A DNA stretch of 64,000 nucleotides from Byssochlamys sp. IMV 00236 (Eukaryota; Ascomycota; Eurotiomycetes; Eurotiales; Thermoascaceae): assembly GCA_001931875.2 (NCBI GenBank), contig MSJH02000810.1:970424-1034423 (forward strand). Direction: 5' to 3'. Positions 33,302 to 45,700 of this stretch are shown here, piece after piece. The position numbers and the translations under genes are program-made. The notes beneath the pieces were generated by a model. It ran no database searches and was not told where the DNA came from. It saw only the letters and a program-made list of their open reading frames with translations. Position 1 is the first letter of the stretch, and each line of letters opens with the position of its first letter.

Positions 33302-34150
33302 ACCTCGATTTCAATTCACTGCTACTTTCCCAGCCAGGCAACAGGTCCGTTCCTGAACCGGAGTCATCCGAGTATCAAATCGGAGATCAGATGATATGGA
33401 GGTGTCCGCCAGGACCTTTTCGTCTCTCTAGGTTCCAGTAGCGTAGATTAGTGATCATTTCTCTATTGCCTCTTCAGGAACAGAAAGTGGTTGAAGAACG
33501 ATTTTTTCATGGCTGCCGCCTTCCCCCGTTTTCCTCTTGGGTTCGTTTCACGTGTGCTGTTTGTTTTGTCTTTCTACCATTTTGACCGTCTCTATCTCCG
33601 CCTTTCACGATTACTAGATGTACAAAAGTATGTACATACATCGCAAGGTTGGATTGAATAGCTTTTCTTTATGGAACAAAATACCAAAAAAGGGAGTGAA
33701 TGTTGACGGTGACGGTCATGGGTGATGACTTGGAATGAAAATGAAAAGTGAGAAGATACCACTTGGTTTGTCTTTACTTGAAAGCAGTTAATTGCGAAAA
33801 AAATGGAATGAGCCGCTCGCTAGTCGGGATGACCTGATGCGGAGATTTGTTTTATTCTTACTTCCTTTCCCCCTCCAAGGGGAGACTTTTATTCAGTTCT
33901 CTCTCGCAGCAGTTGTAATAGTAGATGGGATCTGGACAATTGGTTTATAGGAGATTTTACTTTACTTCGGATCAGATGCTCAGAGTCAAGAAAAACTAAA
34001 AGCGCGCGGGGAGGAAGAGGTCTAACACTTTTCCATCCAAATCCTATCATGCTGGGGTGTATCCCCGTGCGACGCAAAATATATATATCTGCTGGGAGAT
34101 CTACTCATCGCTTATACATACAATTCTTCTCTCGTGAGCGGGAAATGTTT
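33302..34150. other. Convergent intergenic region
   Basis: About 850 bp between convergent genes, carrying both 3' UTRs. No gene seen. Confidence 0.5.
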
Positions 34151-35494
34151 CTACTCGAAAACAGTTGCGATTTCTTCATCACCAGCTTGATCCAGACCGT
34201 CATTTCCTCGTGCTACACCTCTTGCTTCCAACAACGCCTTCTGCCTGGCCAGGCCCTCAGCCCTCTTCCTCTCCCGTCTCGTCGCCTCATCTTCCCACCC
34301 CGCAGGCTTTGCCCGTCCTTTTCCTCCCTTCGACAACGAGTTGTCACCCATCGAGACAGAACCTAAATCCAGCAACTTCGTCCGAAACCGCTCTACTCGC
34401 TCCGTATTCACGCTGAACCGCTCATTCGCAATCTCGACCAGCATGCGGAGGTATTCTTCCGTGACAAGGCTACGGATGATGGGTGAGGAGTCGTCGTTGC
34501 TGCTACTGTCGTCACAATACCCGATGATAGATTCTAGAGATAAGCCTGATGATCGGACCGCGACGATAGGGCTTGTTTCCATATCATCTGACAGGCAGCG
34601 GAGGCTTTGGAGACCGCTTTCACGAAACCCGGCGCTGAATGCGGCTGTTAAGATGGGTTGTGCGTGATGGAGAGTGGCGGTCATGATGTGGAGGATCTGG
34701 AGATGTAGTTAGTATAGCTGATTTTTTTTTCAAGTTGAGACGATATCGAGACTGGGTTATTGCATGGTGCTAAATGCAGGGTAGAGATAGAACCACGTGA
34801 AGAAAATACAAAACAACAAGGGAAAAAAAGCAAATTATCAATTTCTTTTCCAATCCACGCAGTAATCTTCTAACTGAACTATACCAAAGAAGAAGAAAAA
34901 AAAACATACCATAGGTTCGAAACGGAAATGAACAAGACGCAGCCCATCCCTCTTCTTCTTCTTCTGATCTGTAGAAGAAGAAGAAGTAAGATTTCCATCT
35001 CTAGGAGCCATTCCAAATAGCTCGTGAAACGATCGAGATTCCTCTGAATCTCCCGCCTCTGTCACTTTGACCGGATCATGAGAGACATAGAGCCATCGCC
35101 CGCCTCCTTTTCCTCCAGTAGATGCAAATTGGCGCTCTGTATCATCTTCATCTCCCTCCTCCTCATCATCAGTGGTCTTCATATTCGAAGTAGCAGCAGT
35201 AATGTTTTTCTTCTGCTTTTCCTTTTTCTTCTTCCGCCCCTCCAGAAACACACTCACTCTACCCGCACAACTGCTCGTGGTAACCAGACCTGACAAGCCA
35301 TTGATGTTACGAATGAGGTCCCTGATCCCCTCATCGACAGAGCCCTTGGGGGAGAGATCTGTATACTCTGCATCTGGGACGGAGAGTTCCGCAAGGATTT
35401 TGCGTTTGCGCGACTCGAAACTCGCGGGGATTTTAGTTGTATTCTGGAGAGGTTGGCTGGCGCCAGGGAGGGTGGGGGTGGCGTGAGTGTTCAT
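34151..35494 (-). CDS. tyw3: tRNA wybutosine-synthesising protein 3 (TYW3)
   Basis: Two exons on the minus strand, 35494-34910 and 34696-34151, encode 376 residues. The 213-nt intron has an ACTAAC branch site. Conserved features are SVDEGIRDLIRNINGLSGLV, TTSSCAGRVSVFLEG, GGRWLYVSHDPV, LVHFRFEPM and, in exon 2, ILHIMTATLHHAQPILTAAF. TYW3 N-methylates the tricyclic precursor in the pathway to wybutosine at position 37 of tRNA-Phe, using S-adenosylmethionine. The protein is longer than archaeal and yeast versions because of a charged insert (Lys- and Glu/Asp-runs, about residues 86-118) and a Lys/Arg-rich tail (about 320-355). It is divergent from the DUF2461 gene with 782 bp between start codons. 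Confidence 0.92.
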
Positions 35495-36276
35495 TTCATT
35501 TCATGTCATATCATATTATTATTGTATTATGTATGGTGATAATAATGATAGTGATAGTAATAAGAATGATCTGTAGTTATTGTTATTATTAGCGCAAATC
35601 CAAGGGCTTCTGGATTTTTGGCTGGAGGGGTCGATAGAGATAAAAATGTGGTTTTGTGGGGAAGACGGCGTTCTGATTGGTTAGGGTTCAAGCGCGGCCA
35701 CTAAATCATTAAACGATCACTTCATTACGCCCGAAAGAGCGCGCCAACTTCATTCTGCGCGTCAAGGCGTGTTCTTTTCATCTGATGTTTGGATTAGAGA
35801 CCTAGAGGATTACTATATCTATTCTTTCCCTTCCAGACTGCAATTGGTTACTTCTTCTCCTGCGGTGGTCTGCTACTGCTGGGACATCCCCTCGTCGGAA
35901 GTAAGCCTAGTGAATTACCCGATTTCGTTCTTCAGACGTGATAGCTACGGCGGGATATAGATTGCGCTAGTTAAGCTCCCTGACGGTGTCGACGCCGGCG
36001 CAAGCAGAAAAGAGGGACTCGAGGCTGCCACGCGAAAAGGTCTCCCGCCCCGTAAGTTAATGAGTTACCGGTTCCCTGGTCGCTCCGCGGTCCCTTTGTC
36101 CATCTCCCGCACTGGATCCCGTCCAGTGGTCAAGCTTCCTTGTTTTGGCGCATGCCTTTATAACGCTGCGCTCCGCAGTCGACTGTATAGGATTTGGCTA
36201 TCCGTCCGATCACGGATACTGTAGCTTCGAAGCTTCCAGCCCAGTCGATCGTCACAACGCATCTTAAAACATTGTC
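35495..36276. promoter_or_regulatory. Divergent promoter region of tyw3 and the DUF2461 gene
   Basis: The 782-bp stretch next to tyw3 is AT-rich with ATT/AAT runs (35500-35590), and becomes GC-rich near the DUF2461 start. No specific site recognised. Confidence 0.45.
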
Positions 36277-39200
36277 ATGCCTCGTCGATCGTCGCGGGTG
36301 GTGCCCCAGTCAGTTGCGGCTGCCGCGCCGACGCCTAAGAGGCGCCCGTCCGCGCCCCTCGACACTACTGCCGCAGCGTCGAGTTCCAAGAGACAGAAAG
36401 CTGGGTCTCCTGCTGCCGGGGAAAGGCCCATCAGGTCCACTGCGAAGACCAGCAAGTATTTCCAGGATTCTGTTTCCGAACGGCCTGGGACCGCAACGGA
36501 GTCACAATCAGATTCTGCGCCGGAGGAATCGGGCTCCGCATACAATGTCGAGTCTTCGTCCTCAGAGCAGGATTCCGAGACACCCGACGAGGAGGACGAC
36601 GCTCCAAAGCAAAGCAAGAAAGGACAGGCAAGGCGCGGATCCGCGAAAGGCAAAAAGCCTGAGGCGCAAACTCATGAGCAAGAAGAAGACGATGAAATTC
36701 TGGCCGCCACCAAAGGTAAGGAACTGTGGAGGGAAGGAGTGCGCACTGGACTGGGGCCAGGCAAACAAGTCTTCATCAAAAAGCCCAAGGCCAGAGATCC
36801 GGGAAACACGCCTTACCAGGACCAGACGATCCATCCCAACACCATGTTGTTTCTCCAAGACCTGAAGGAGAACAATGAGAGACAATGGCTCAAAGGTAGT
36901 TATAAAGAGCATCCCATTATATGTCCGCGACGGATGATCTGACGCTAGAGTGCATAAAGCCCATGATGCGGACTATCGTGCGGCAAAAAAGGACTGGGAC
37001 TCGTTCGTCGACAGTCTCACTGAAAAAGTCATTGAAAAGGACGAGACAATACCCGAATTGCCTGCCAAGGACTTGGTAAGGGAGTCCCTGCGGCAGATAC
37101 AATGGTCACCGCGGATATTAATGGGGCACGATCGCGCAGGTCTTTCGCATTCACCGCGACATCAGGTTCAGCAACGATCCAACACCATATAAGGTATGTC
37201 TAGTTTACACTTCATTCCCGGGAGGCCGGTACGCCTCGCGCTGCAGCTTCCATGTATTTGATAAGATTCTCGTGGCTGACTAGGCAGGAAGACTCATTTC
37301 TCAGCCGCCTGGTGGGTGGTTCTCCTAGAAAACCGCGGCTAATGAAGTTAGCTAAATCGCCCATAGGTCTCGCACCGGGAGGAAAGGGCCCTACGCAGCC
37401 TACTATGTCCATCTGCAGCCTGGGTCCTGTTTTGTCGGTATGTAGTCTATAACGGTGTCCACTCAATTCATGAAGTGGGACCATTTAAACCCCAATCTAT
37501 TCCTGACCCGTACAATGGTCAAGCGTCCAGCTTGGACCCGACAGTATGGGCTTCCGCTTGCTTTCCGCTTCTCCATCCTGCTGCATATATGCGTCGCTTG
37601 GGGCGCGAACCGTTTCCTGTCCTGCGGGACGGTCAGGCCGCAGTGACGTATCTAGGGCTGGCGGTCAGAAGAGAGCGCTTGCTGAAGAGCAGCGCACAGT
37701 TCCTTTTTTCCTTTCTTTTTTTCCGAAATACGATTCCTGCAGGGCTGACTATTTACGTTCTCTCTTTCCCAGGATCGGGTCTGTGGATGCCAGAAGCTAG
37801 CAGGCTCGCGCTCCTCCGCGAGGATATCGATCGAAACCCGCAGCGCATAAAAACGGTGTTGCGAGATGCCGGCATACGTCGGGAGTTCTTTAATGGCATT
37901 TCAGACGACGACAGTAGAGCTGTAAAGGCCTTTGTCAGCCAAAACCGCGAGAACGCTCTAAAAACCAAACCGAAGGTCAGTATTCTGTTCCAATTTCGCC
38001 CTCGTCCTTGCAGGAGTTCCAGGGGATATCACCAACTGTCACAGCCCCTGTACGTCCACCAAATGCCCTCCATTGTATAATTGCTGCACCGCAGTCCACT
38101 CCCTTCAGGATATCTCCAATCTTGTTATCCGCGGATTTGGCATCGCTTCCCGGTTGATGTGGGAAGTGGTCAAGTCTGCCAGTTCGATGTCAGTTCTTCT
38201 CCGTGCCTCTCCGTCACGAGAGCGCCTCCCGTTTCCCAGCTCCTTGGGGTATTGCAAGCCTTTCCAGGAACCTTGTTAGCTCAGACTGTATGTCTCGTTA
38301 GCTGAGGATGTCATCTTTCCTCATGAGAAGCTGAGAGAGCACATCAAGCTGCCCCCGACGCAGTGGTTGAGGATCTGTCAGGGGTCATGGAGAAGGACCG
38401 CATCCCCACGAATCTCTTGCATCATTATCATCCTCAACAGCATCATCATTGTCATCATTATCATCATCATCACCATGATCGAAGAGACTTGTCAGCGTCT
38501 TGCACTGGGTGAGGTGGGCGAAAGTTAAGCCTGTTGGCGGTGACAACCGAGCCGCAAACGGCGTCTTTTCGGGTGAAGTTACAGATGGAGGCTTCCCGCT
38601 CGCCCCGACCCTGCTGGCCCGATCCCTTCCCGCAACTCAGCGGATGTCTTTCCAGACTCCCCAGTGAATTCTGCTTTTGATTACCCATGGAACTCTGTCA
38701 GATGCATTGAAATTGCGTTGAGTTACGCCGTTCTTTTCCAGGTCCACGGTTCATCTACCCCGACGCTATGAAGTCTGCTCCTGGCTGGGCTTGGTACTGA
38801 CAAACTCTATTCGACGTGGCTCCCAGGGCTACAACCAAGAACACGAAAACATCGAGCTGTTGCGGCTGCGCAACTTTACCATAGGAAAGCCGCTACCAGA
38901 CGCGGAGCTCTTGAATGCAAACGCACAGGACAAGATCGCAGAGCTCATTGGAATCATGGTCCCGTTTGTAAGTCTTCCAAAGCCGTCGTCCCACGCCGTC
39001 CGGTGGTCCCTATGTCTCTGTGTCCGGCCCAGGTCTGTTGAATGATTATTGCACGCCGTCTCAGCTAGTCACTGTAGCTAGTTAACCCCTCCTTCCCATG
39101 CCCTCTCATCTCCCGCCCATACCCACAGTCTGGGGCGGTATGTCCGTTGCTGAGAGGCCTCTCGTTGGTCCCAACCGGTTGTTCTACGGTCTTCTTCAGG

Positions 39201-39427
39201 GATTGACCGTGTCACCGTTTCGTGCTGGCTTGCGTCTTGCCACTTGGCCGACAGTACCCCTCACCGCAGCTTGCTGGAGTTTGGAGTCACAGTTTGTGAT
39301 GATTATTGCTGATCGCTGGTATCTCGAACAGGTAACTTATCTGAACAGCATAGTCATGCCAGATCCTGACGATGATGAATCGGAAGGTTCAACAGGATCC
39401 GACGGGGCTACCGAGGATGTTGATTGA
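36277..39427 (+). CDS. DUF2461 (TIGR02453) family protein, with unusually large introns
   Basis: Eight exons, 36277-36895, 36951-37075, 37140-37193, 37292-37311, 37367-37437, 37773-37975, 38827-38967 and 39332-39427, encode 442 residues with phases that agree. Residues 1-150 are a disordered, acidic and Ser-rich region with a Lys/Arg start (MPRRSSRVVPQ). The DUF2461 domain follows: TIHPNTMLFLQDLKENNERQWLK, then VFRIHRDIRFSNDPTPYK, HFSAAWSRTGRKGPYAAYYV, GSGLWMPEASRLALLREDI and ENIELLRLRNFTIGKPLP; the acidic tail ends ATEDVD. The domain's biochemical role is unknown; the N-terminal tail suggests a nuclear protein. Exon 4 is only 20 nt. Introns 5, 6 and 7 are 335, 851 and 364 nt, against 55-98 nt for the others. 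Conserved Pro after PYK is Thr here. Confidence 0.85.
38420..38478. repeat. CAT-rich microsatellite inside intron 6 of the DUF2461 gene
   Basis: Imperfect CATCATTAT/CATCATCAT repeats. They lie within the 851-nt intron and so help explain part of its length. Confidence 0.7.
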
Positions 39428-41262
39428 GAAGACAGGACGGCAACTGGACCTTGAAGACCCGCTAACTGCAATAGTTTATATGATATTACTTTTTTTTTTC
39501 CAGATTTTTACGACGGATGCAACCCACTCGTATTTCGATATTCTCGGGAAGATCTGACCCGCTGGACCACTTGAACCTTTACTTCTTTTTTAATTTTTTT
39601 TTATTTTTGCTTTTTAGCTATCAACCTGGTTCAACTCGGCTTCTGTGGATTACTCTACCGACGTTCGACCATGTAAATATGCGCAGCATGCGTGGCGGTC
39701 TCCACAAACTCAGGACGGGAATATCTCCGGCTTCTTCTGCTGCTAGTTGCTCCTGTGCGTTGACTGTCACCCAGGCGGTTACGTTCCTCCCCGCAGGCTT
39801 TAGGATATGCATGTGTGTCTGACGCGATAGCTGCTTTTCTCCCAGTAGTCTCCTTACCATTACCGCCAGTTCCGTGTTATGATGGAGTGTCACTGGTGTT
39901 AGAGACTGTTTGTTGAGCATAGCGTGGTGGTCCTCGATCTGGATTACCCATTGACCTGCGTACTATGCCATTTGAAGTCGGCACCGTCAACGATGGTTCT
40001 AACTCCGCAGCGTTATCGGTCGATCTAAAAGCTAACTATGAGGAATCAAGGGGCCCCATTTCCTACTGCTATGTGGGCAGATCTGTCTGATTATAGATGT
40101 TATTCGTCGTCAGGGCCGGCTCTGCTCGCCCTGTTTTTCAGAGGAACAGTCCAGGTAATTCGCGAAATAAAACGCAGGTTGTCGATACAGTCTATCTTTC
40201 CATCTCGTATTTACCACTCTTCTGCCGAACGCCGAACTTTCTGCATCAGTGCCCGAAATCAAACCGGGCGGGTCGCTATTGCCTTAGGAACTGGAGGGCT
40301 TTCTCTTGCTCCTGTTGTGTTTTAGGGGATGTAGACTAGCATACATGCAGTATGCGAGGCGTTCGATCCTCGTCGATGTCGAACCATTAGATCCTAGGAG
40401 ATGCCAAGAAACAACAACCGCATTGCTTGAGGGTCACGCTTTATAGTCACCTCCTGATCTAGTTATACCGGTTAGAACCATATTCTACAGTGCACATGCA
40501 TGATCAAGGATCTCATATCCTTACAAACTATATACTTGTACATTTGTCGCCGTTTTAATTCGTCGGATACTCTCTCCAGGACAACGATACGAGGATACTT
40601 TGCTTTTCGTCCTCGAACCGTAGTTGATACGTCGGGGGCTATTATTCCGTCGAAGCAGCAGTGGAAGATAGGCGAAGAGAGTATAACGATCACGCACTTT
40701 TCGTTTTTGTGGTATGCAAGTAGAGAGTGCTGTATTTCTCCAGTTAAAAAGAAAAGGAGTTATGAAGTATATACTCGTAATATCTTAATTCCATGAACGG
40801 GGACCAACTCACCTACATTTTCAAGAGTCTTCGATATGTGCTAATTAGAAGCTCTATCCCCCCAGATACATATCGCTGAATTACAGAGTTACGAACCTTG
40901 ACGTTCTTGCTCCGACCCTGGTTCCGTTGTCTTGCGAACACGTGATCTTGAAGAATAACAACAACGTAGAGTAGTTAGTTCGTAGATAACAGTGTTCTTC
41001 TACTACTAGTAGTAGTCAGTCCAAACGCTATTGTCATCAGTATGAACCAGCGAAGAGGGAAATCGAAGAAACACAGTTATACTCTGGATGAGAATGCAGA
41101 TACTAGAGTATAGTAGCTATAATCTAGATCCCTCAACTACAAAATCTCCTCCATTTGACAATAATATCAAGGACTGCATCGAGTAATAATTACTATATAG
41201 TTCGCTAAACCTCATATATTATTTCCTATACAAGCTAAACATCAGAACCTCTCTAGATACCT

Positions 41263-41287
41263 ATAATAATAATAATAATAATAATAA
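41263..41287. repeat. TAA/ATA trinucleotide microsatellite
   Basis: About eight perfect ATA/TAA units in a row. Confidence 0.8.
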
Positions 41288-41975
41288 CCGATCGGCCCTA
41301 GTCACTGTCCCCGAATCTATCACGACTGGCAAAGACCAGATCGGCTAAAAAAGCTCCTTAAACTAAAACAAAAGATCATAGTAAACACTAGTGAGATAGA
41401 TCTACTTACCATTTTGCCATGTTAAGCTGAGGAAAAAGTAACAAGAACAAGGAAATCAAGTAGAACCTTCTTTCCTTTCCTTTCCCCTGGGCCGTACCAT
41501 AGGGATACCATATACCAGTATGGTATATTCGATGGATGTGCCCACGAACTCACTATTGCTTCTTTTCCCCTCTTAGACTATGGCATGACGTCAAATGGGT
41601 CCACTGGGTGTTACGAGTACTGCGACTTCCCGCCGGAAGAGGCGCAGGGGGGCGGAGGTGGGAACAGAAAAAAGAAAGTTAACGAGAAACCGGAATATGA
41701 TACAGAGCACAGCTAGTGGATTTTACAATCTTGATTATTGAAGACTTGTTTTTTTAGGATATGTTAGGTAGGGATGCTCAATTGATTGATCTGAGCGTTG
41801 TTGCATGCTGTCAGATTCTCTATGGAGAAGAAACGAAAAATAGGACACATGCATGATAACCTGGCGAACTATGTAGGTAGAATCTGCGCGGCTCGGGCCG
41901 GGTGTGACTACATACCAGTACTATAGGTAGTCAGGTAACACAAAGGATAAGTTGGTAATAATGTAATTAATTTTA

Positions 41976-42045
41976 TGTGCTATGCTATGCTATGCTATGC
42001 TATGCTATGCTATGCTATGCTATGCTATGCTATGCTGTGCTGTGC
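41976..42045. repeat. Pentanucleotide microsatellite TRTGC x14
   Basis: One TGTGC, eleven perfect TATGC and two TGTGC units make a 70-bp array. The variant units sit at the edges, the usual pattern of a slippage-expanded core. Confidence 0.9.
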
Positions 42046-42396
42046 TGCATTTATTAAGGAATGCATGCTAGCCACTGATTTCCTTCGCTGGGATTTTAAA
42101 CCAAACTGCGGCTTGCATTATGAATTTGATTAGTATGTAATAGTTATACCGACTAGACAAAAGTACCGTGCTTCTGTAGAGTGTGTACTGTATGTATTCG
42201 GCGAAACAGTCATAGATGTCCTAGGGAGGTATTATTACGTCTCCGGAACCGCCTAGATCTTTGGTATGTAGCTCAGCCATCTGATTAAAGCTGAACTGCT
42301 GTGGCTGGTCGTCGATGGAGCTATAGATCTGATGTATCTTGACAGGATAATGCAAGGGAGATATGTCGTTTGGCCCGTTTAGACATTCGGATACTA

Positions 42397-42742
42397 CAGT
42401 AAAACCTGTCTATAACGAATCATTTTTTCCAGGCAGTCTAATTCGTTGTATAGAGGATTCGTTGTATGAAAAGTGGGTCTATATTAGTAATATACGTATT
42501 GGTAGTGAAATTTTCTAATAAATTTCCTTAATTGGTAATTTATGATGATGTAATTACTGACTAATAAGGTAAATCTGTACTTTTCTATAACGAATCGTAT
42601 GGGAAAGGTCTGAAAAAATTAACGAATTTCGTAGTAGGTAGGAATAACGAATTTTGTATGGGAATTTGATTTTGACACGCTGTCAAATTCGTAATCTAGA
42701 GGTATTCGTTATACCCGGGTTCGTTATAGGCAGGTTTTACTG
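42397..42742. mobile_element. MITE of the Tc1/mariner-pogo type, 346 bp, flanked by TA
   Basis: The ends are terminal inverted repeats of about 23 bp beginning CAGTAAAACCTG and continuing YCTATAACGAA; they differ at one base (T on the left, C on the right in outward orientation). The element is bordered by TA at 42395-42396 and 42743-42744, the target duplication of Tc1/mariner elements. There is no coding capacity. Inside are several further copies of a TAACGAA motif in both orientations (near 42588, 42620, 42647 and 42705). The TIR start CAGTAAAACCT is of the pogo/Fot1-like style, so I infer mobilisation by such a transposase supplied from elsewhere. Confidence 0.88.
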
Positions 42743-42744
42743 TA

Positions 42745-45700
42745 CCTTCGAATTTTCACTATCTAGAGTATCATAGCTCAGTCTTGTTTGCTACCAAGCT
42801 GCAATGTTGACAGCTACGAACACGTTCAATAAGCGTGACGGCGGGTGTCATCGTCAAATGTAGTGTGTTTACCTGATAGAAAAGAACCAGATCTAGAACG
42901 GCGCAGGGCTAGGAGAGAAAATGCATCGGGGCAGTAATAATGTGATACATTACCTTCGCGATCAGAGTAGGAGCTCCCTTTATTTCCTCCCGCGTTTACT
43001 AGGTAGGGGTTGCATCTCAGGGACCCGATCTTCCCGCGTCCACTCCAGAACAAGGGGATAGGGCACGAGACAATCGAGATTCGAGAACGGAAGCGACCCA
43101 CTTCGCTCGGTTCCGAGAAAACAAGCCATCTCGATAGAGGATTAAATAACAATGTGTCGCTTTGAAGGGATTCGATCCCTGCGCCACATCCCGGGAGACG
43201 TGGCTTGATCTCTTACCCGGCGGAAACAGATAGAAAATAATTGTGGCGCACGAGCTACGCTTTCCTGACCCTGGAACCAACGTCCAGGATCAGATAATAG
43301 TCCGGTAGTATTACCAGGAAAGGAACTCGACTTTATGATACAGAGCACGGCTTGCTGGTACAGAATCCATCCATATTACGTGGTTGGATTCCTGATACAG
43401 CATGCGAAAAAGTGCGATCTTCCCCTGGCATACACGGATGGTATGCGAATGCGCAAACCACTGCACTTTGTATGTACCTATGTCCTTCCAGTCACGCGAC
43501 GGCCGTACAGTAGTGGTTCATCGAGGAAAAAAGCCGGATGAATGCAGACGCTGTTGTGCATTGGCCACGTCAACAATCAACAAACGAAAGGGGGGTTGGA
43601 TGGACATGCATACATATTCCGAATCCTGGCACTATACATGCCCTGTCCAGGATATTTACTGAGCATGCATCACTTTTCACAAGATGCCCGAAACCAGGCG
43701 GTCATGGCCTGCTGTCATACAGCCACTCGCGCCTTCTGCCGGACCTCCAGAAATAGTGGAGCGCAGACGCGCATGGCCACGCGCGCGCCTGATTGGGGAT
43801 CTGTGGCCAGGGGACTCTGGCAAGGGGCGATGCCGTTGCGCATGGCTATAGGCCCAGCCCGGTTCCCGTGATCATTAGCGTATGCGGGTCTCAGCGGGAA
43901 GCAGGGATCGCCTCAATAAGCCCAGGCTGTCCCGACTCCCGGGGGTGCTCCATGGTTCTGCGGCGGCCACAACGCTGCAGCCTGAAGGTTGGGCCGCCGG
44001 ACGGCGGTTGAGCCCCGAGCCTTGTGCTGGTGAACCGTGGAAAGAAGCGCTGCTTGTGGGGAAGAAAAACCCCCTCGAGCTGACTGTGCGCCCGTTCATT
44101 GGGTGCCGGCGTCGCCGGTGGTGGGCGACGGCGAGGAACGGCCGTCGACGCCATCTGGTCAGAGGCGCCGATTGGGTCCCGAAAAAACGTGGCGGGCAGA
44201 AGAGGCTGAGGCTTGGCGGTGTCCGTGGCCGGTTGTGTATATTACTGTATTGGTATTTCGCCGTTTAAATACCAAACCTGTTCCGACGGCTGTACTGTAA
44301 CAATGGATCGAGTTAGTGAACTACCACGTACCTAGATATACCTGTAGCAGCATCAGTCAAGAGGCCTATAATAACATGCGAGGTTTCTGATTCCAAGTAC
44401 AGTACATCAGCTGATTATTCCTCGTTGCAGAGAGCCTACTAATAGTAGTTCTTGCCATGGCTAGATCGGGTCGCCTTGCTTTGGCTTGGCTGACAATGTC
44501 AGCTCACAGGCACAACCGCGGATGAAAAGTCTAGATGTCTTCTCTCACACCGCATCGGTCAAGTTCCGCAGATCCTAGTCAATTTTGCTGATAGAATTCA
44601 ACCGTTTGCAGACAGGGTTGCAGACCAACCTGCGGTTTGTGCTCTCAAGCAGGAATCCTATCGAAACAGATTTGGATGGGGTGGGAGCAGCAGTAGTAGC
44701 GGTAAGACATCGACCGCGGCTGCGAACAGGACCGGATTTGCCAGAGCAAACCGGGATCGCGAATCGCAGCCAAATTCGATCGTGGGCCGCAGCTAAATGG
44801 CCATGGCTATAGCTATATGGCTATGGTAGCACTCATGCATGAGATCGGCGGGAGTGGTCGGCGCGGGCCGTCGTCGACAACGCCGGACATAGCGATGCGA
44901 CCACAGAGACGCGACAACCTCATGGTTGGCGCTTGTTCTCATGCAAGGAGGATGCAACCGAAAGACCCGTGAAGAGGCGCCCGCATACAGCAACAATCAT
45001 GTTGCCGGTTATCCTTGACTGAGGCGGCCCCCACGGAGGCCTAGTATGGCGCTGGGAAGTATGCGAACCAGTCCCAACTGGGACGAATCGAAGCAGCAAA
45101 TTCAGCAGATGTAATAGATGAACATGTGCCAACAAGCCAGCTGCACACACTAATAAGTATAGTTGCTAACTCGAGATGGGCCCATGCGCCTGTTTAGAGT
45201 ACTGCTATGGAGTCATGGACTGATGCCTGCACGCCTTACAGTAGCAGTACTGCAGTAGACTCAGCCGCGCTGTGCGTTAACCGCTTCAGGAGGCAAGACT
45301 CGCGCTTCCACCCCGCAAAATCGCCATTGATACGATGGGGCAATCCCTCAACGCCGCCAGCAGCATGCAGAACACGGCCGTGTGGATTTGATTTGGTCAT
45401 AGTACCCGTGTTGGACAGTCGAGAGTATCTGGGTCGACTGAGACGTACATCAGCACATGTACTCGGTCAAACAGAGCAGCAAGCAAGCTCCCCTGATGCT
45501 CTCTCATGCGCATTCGAGGGTACACTACTTACCTAGTCACCCAGAGCACTACTGCAGCTGTCCTGGCGGTCCTTGCATGCCATTTCGGCAATGTTTCGCA
45601 GCTCAGGGTCCCGGCTCAGTGCACAATTATTGACTCTCCACCGCCATTTCCAGCATCAGTGGACATGCTAAGAATATGCAACCAGCTTGCGCGGCATGAT

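Larger units (their letters stand above)
39428..42394. other. Gene-poor region, left part
   Basis: About 3 kb after the DUF2461 gene without a convincing gene. It includes T-rich tracts at 39490-39620, a trinucleotide microsatellite at about 41263-41287 and a pentanucleotide array at 41976-42045. The small frames show no recognisable domain, and no tRNA was confirmed. Confidence 0.5.

Noticed and set aside
40360..40385. tRNA-like B box (GCGTTCGATCC)
   Set aside because: The loop would be 8 nt and no matching acceptor stem exists upstream.
43140..43265. tRNA gene suggested by a T-arm-like hairpin (GGGATTCGATCCC) and a TAGCTCGTGCG box on the other strand
   Set aside because: The loop does not fit a canonical T loop, no acceptor or anticodon stem could be folded, and A- and B-box-like words are too far apart.
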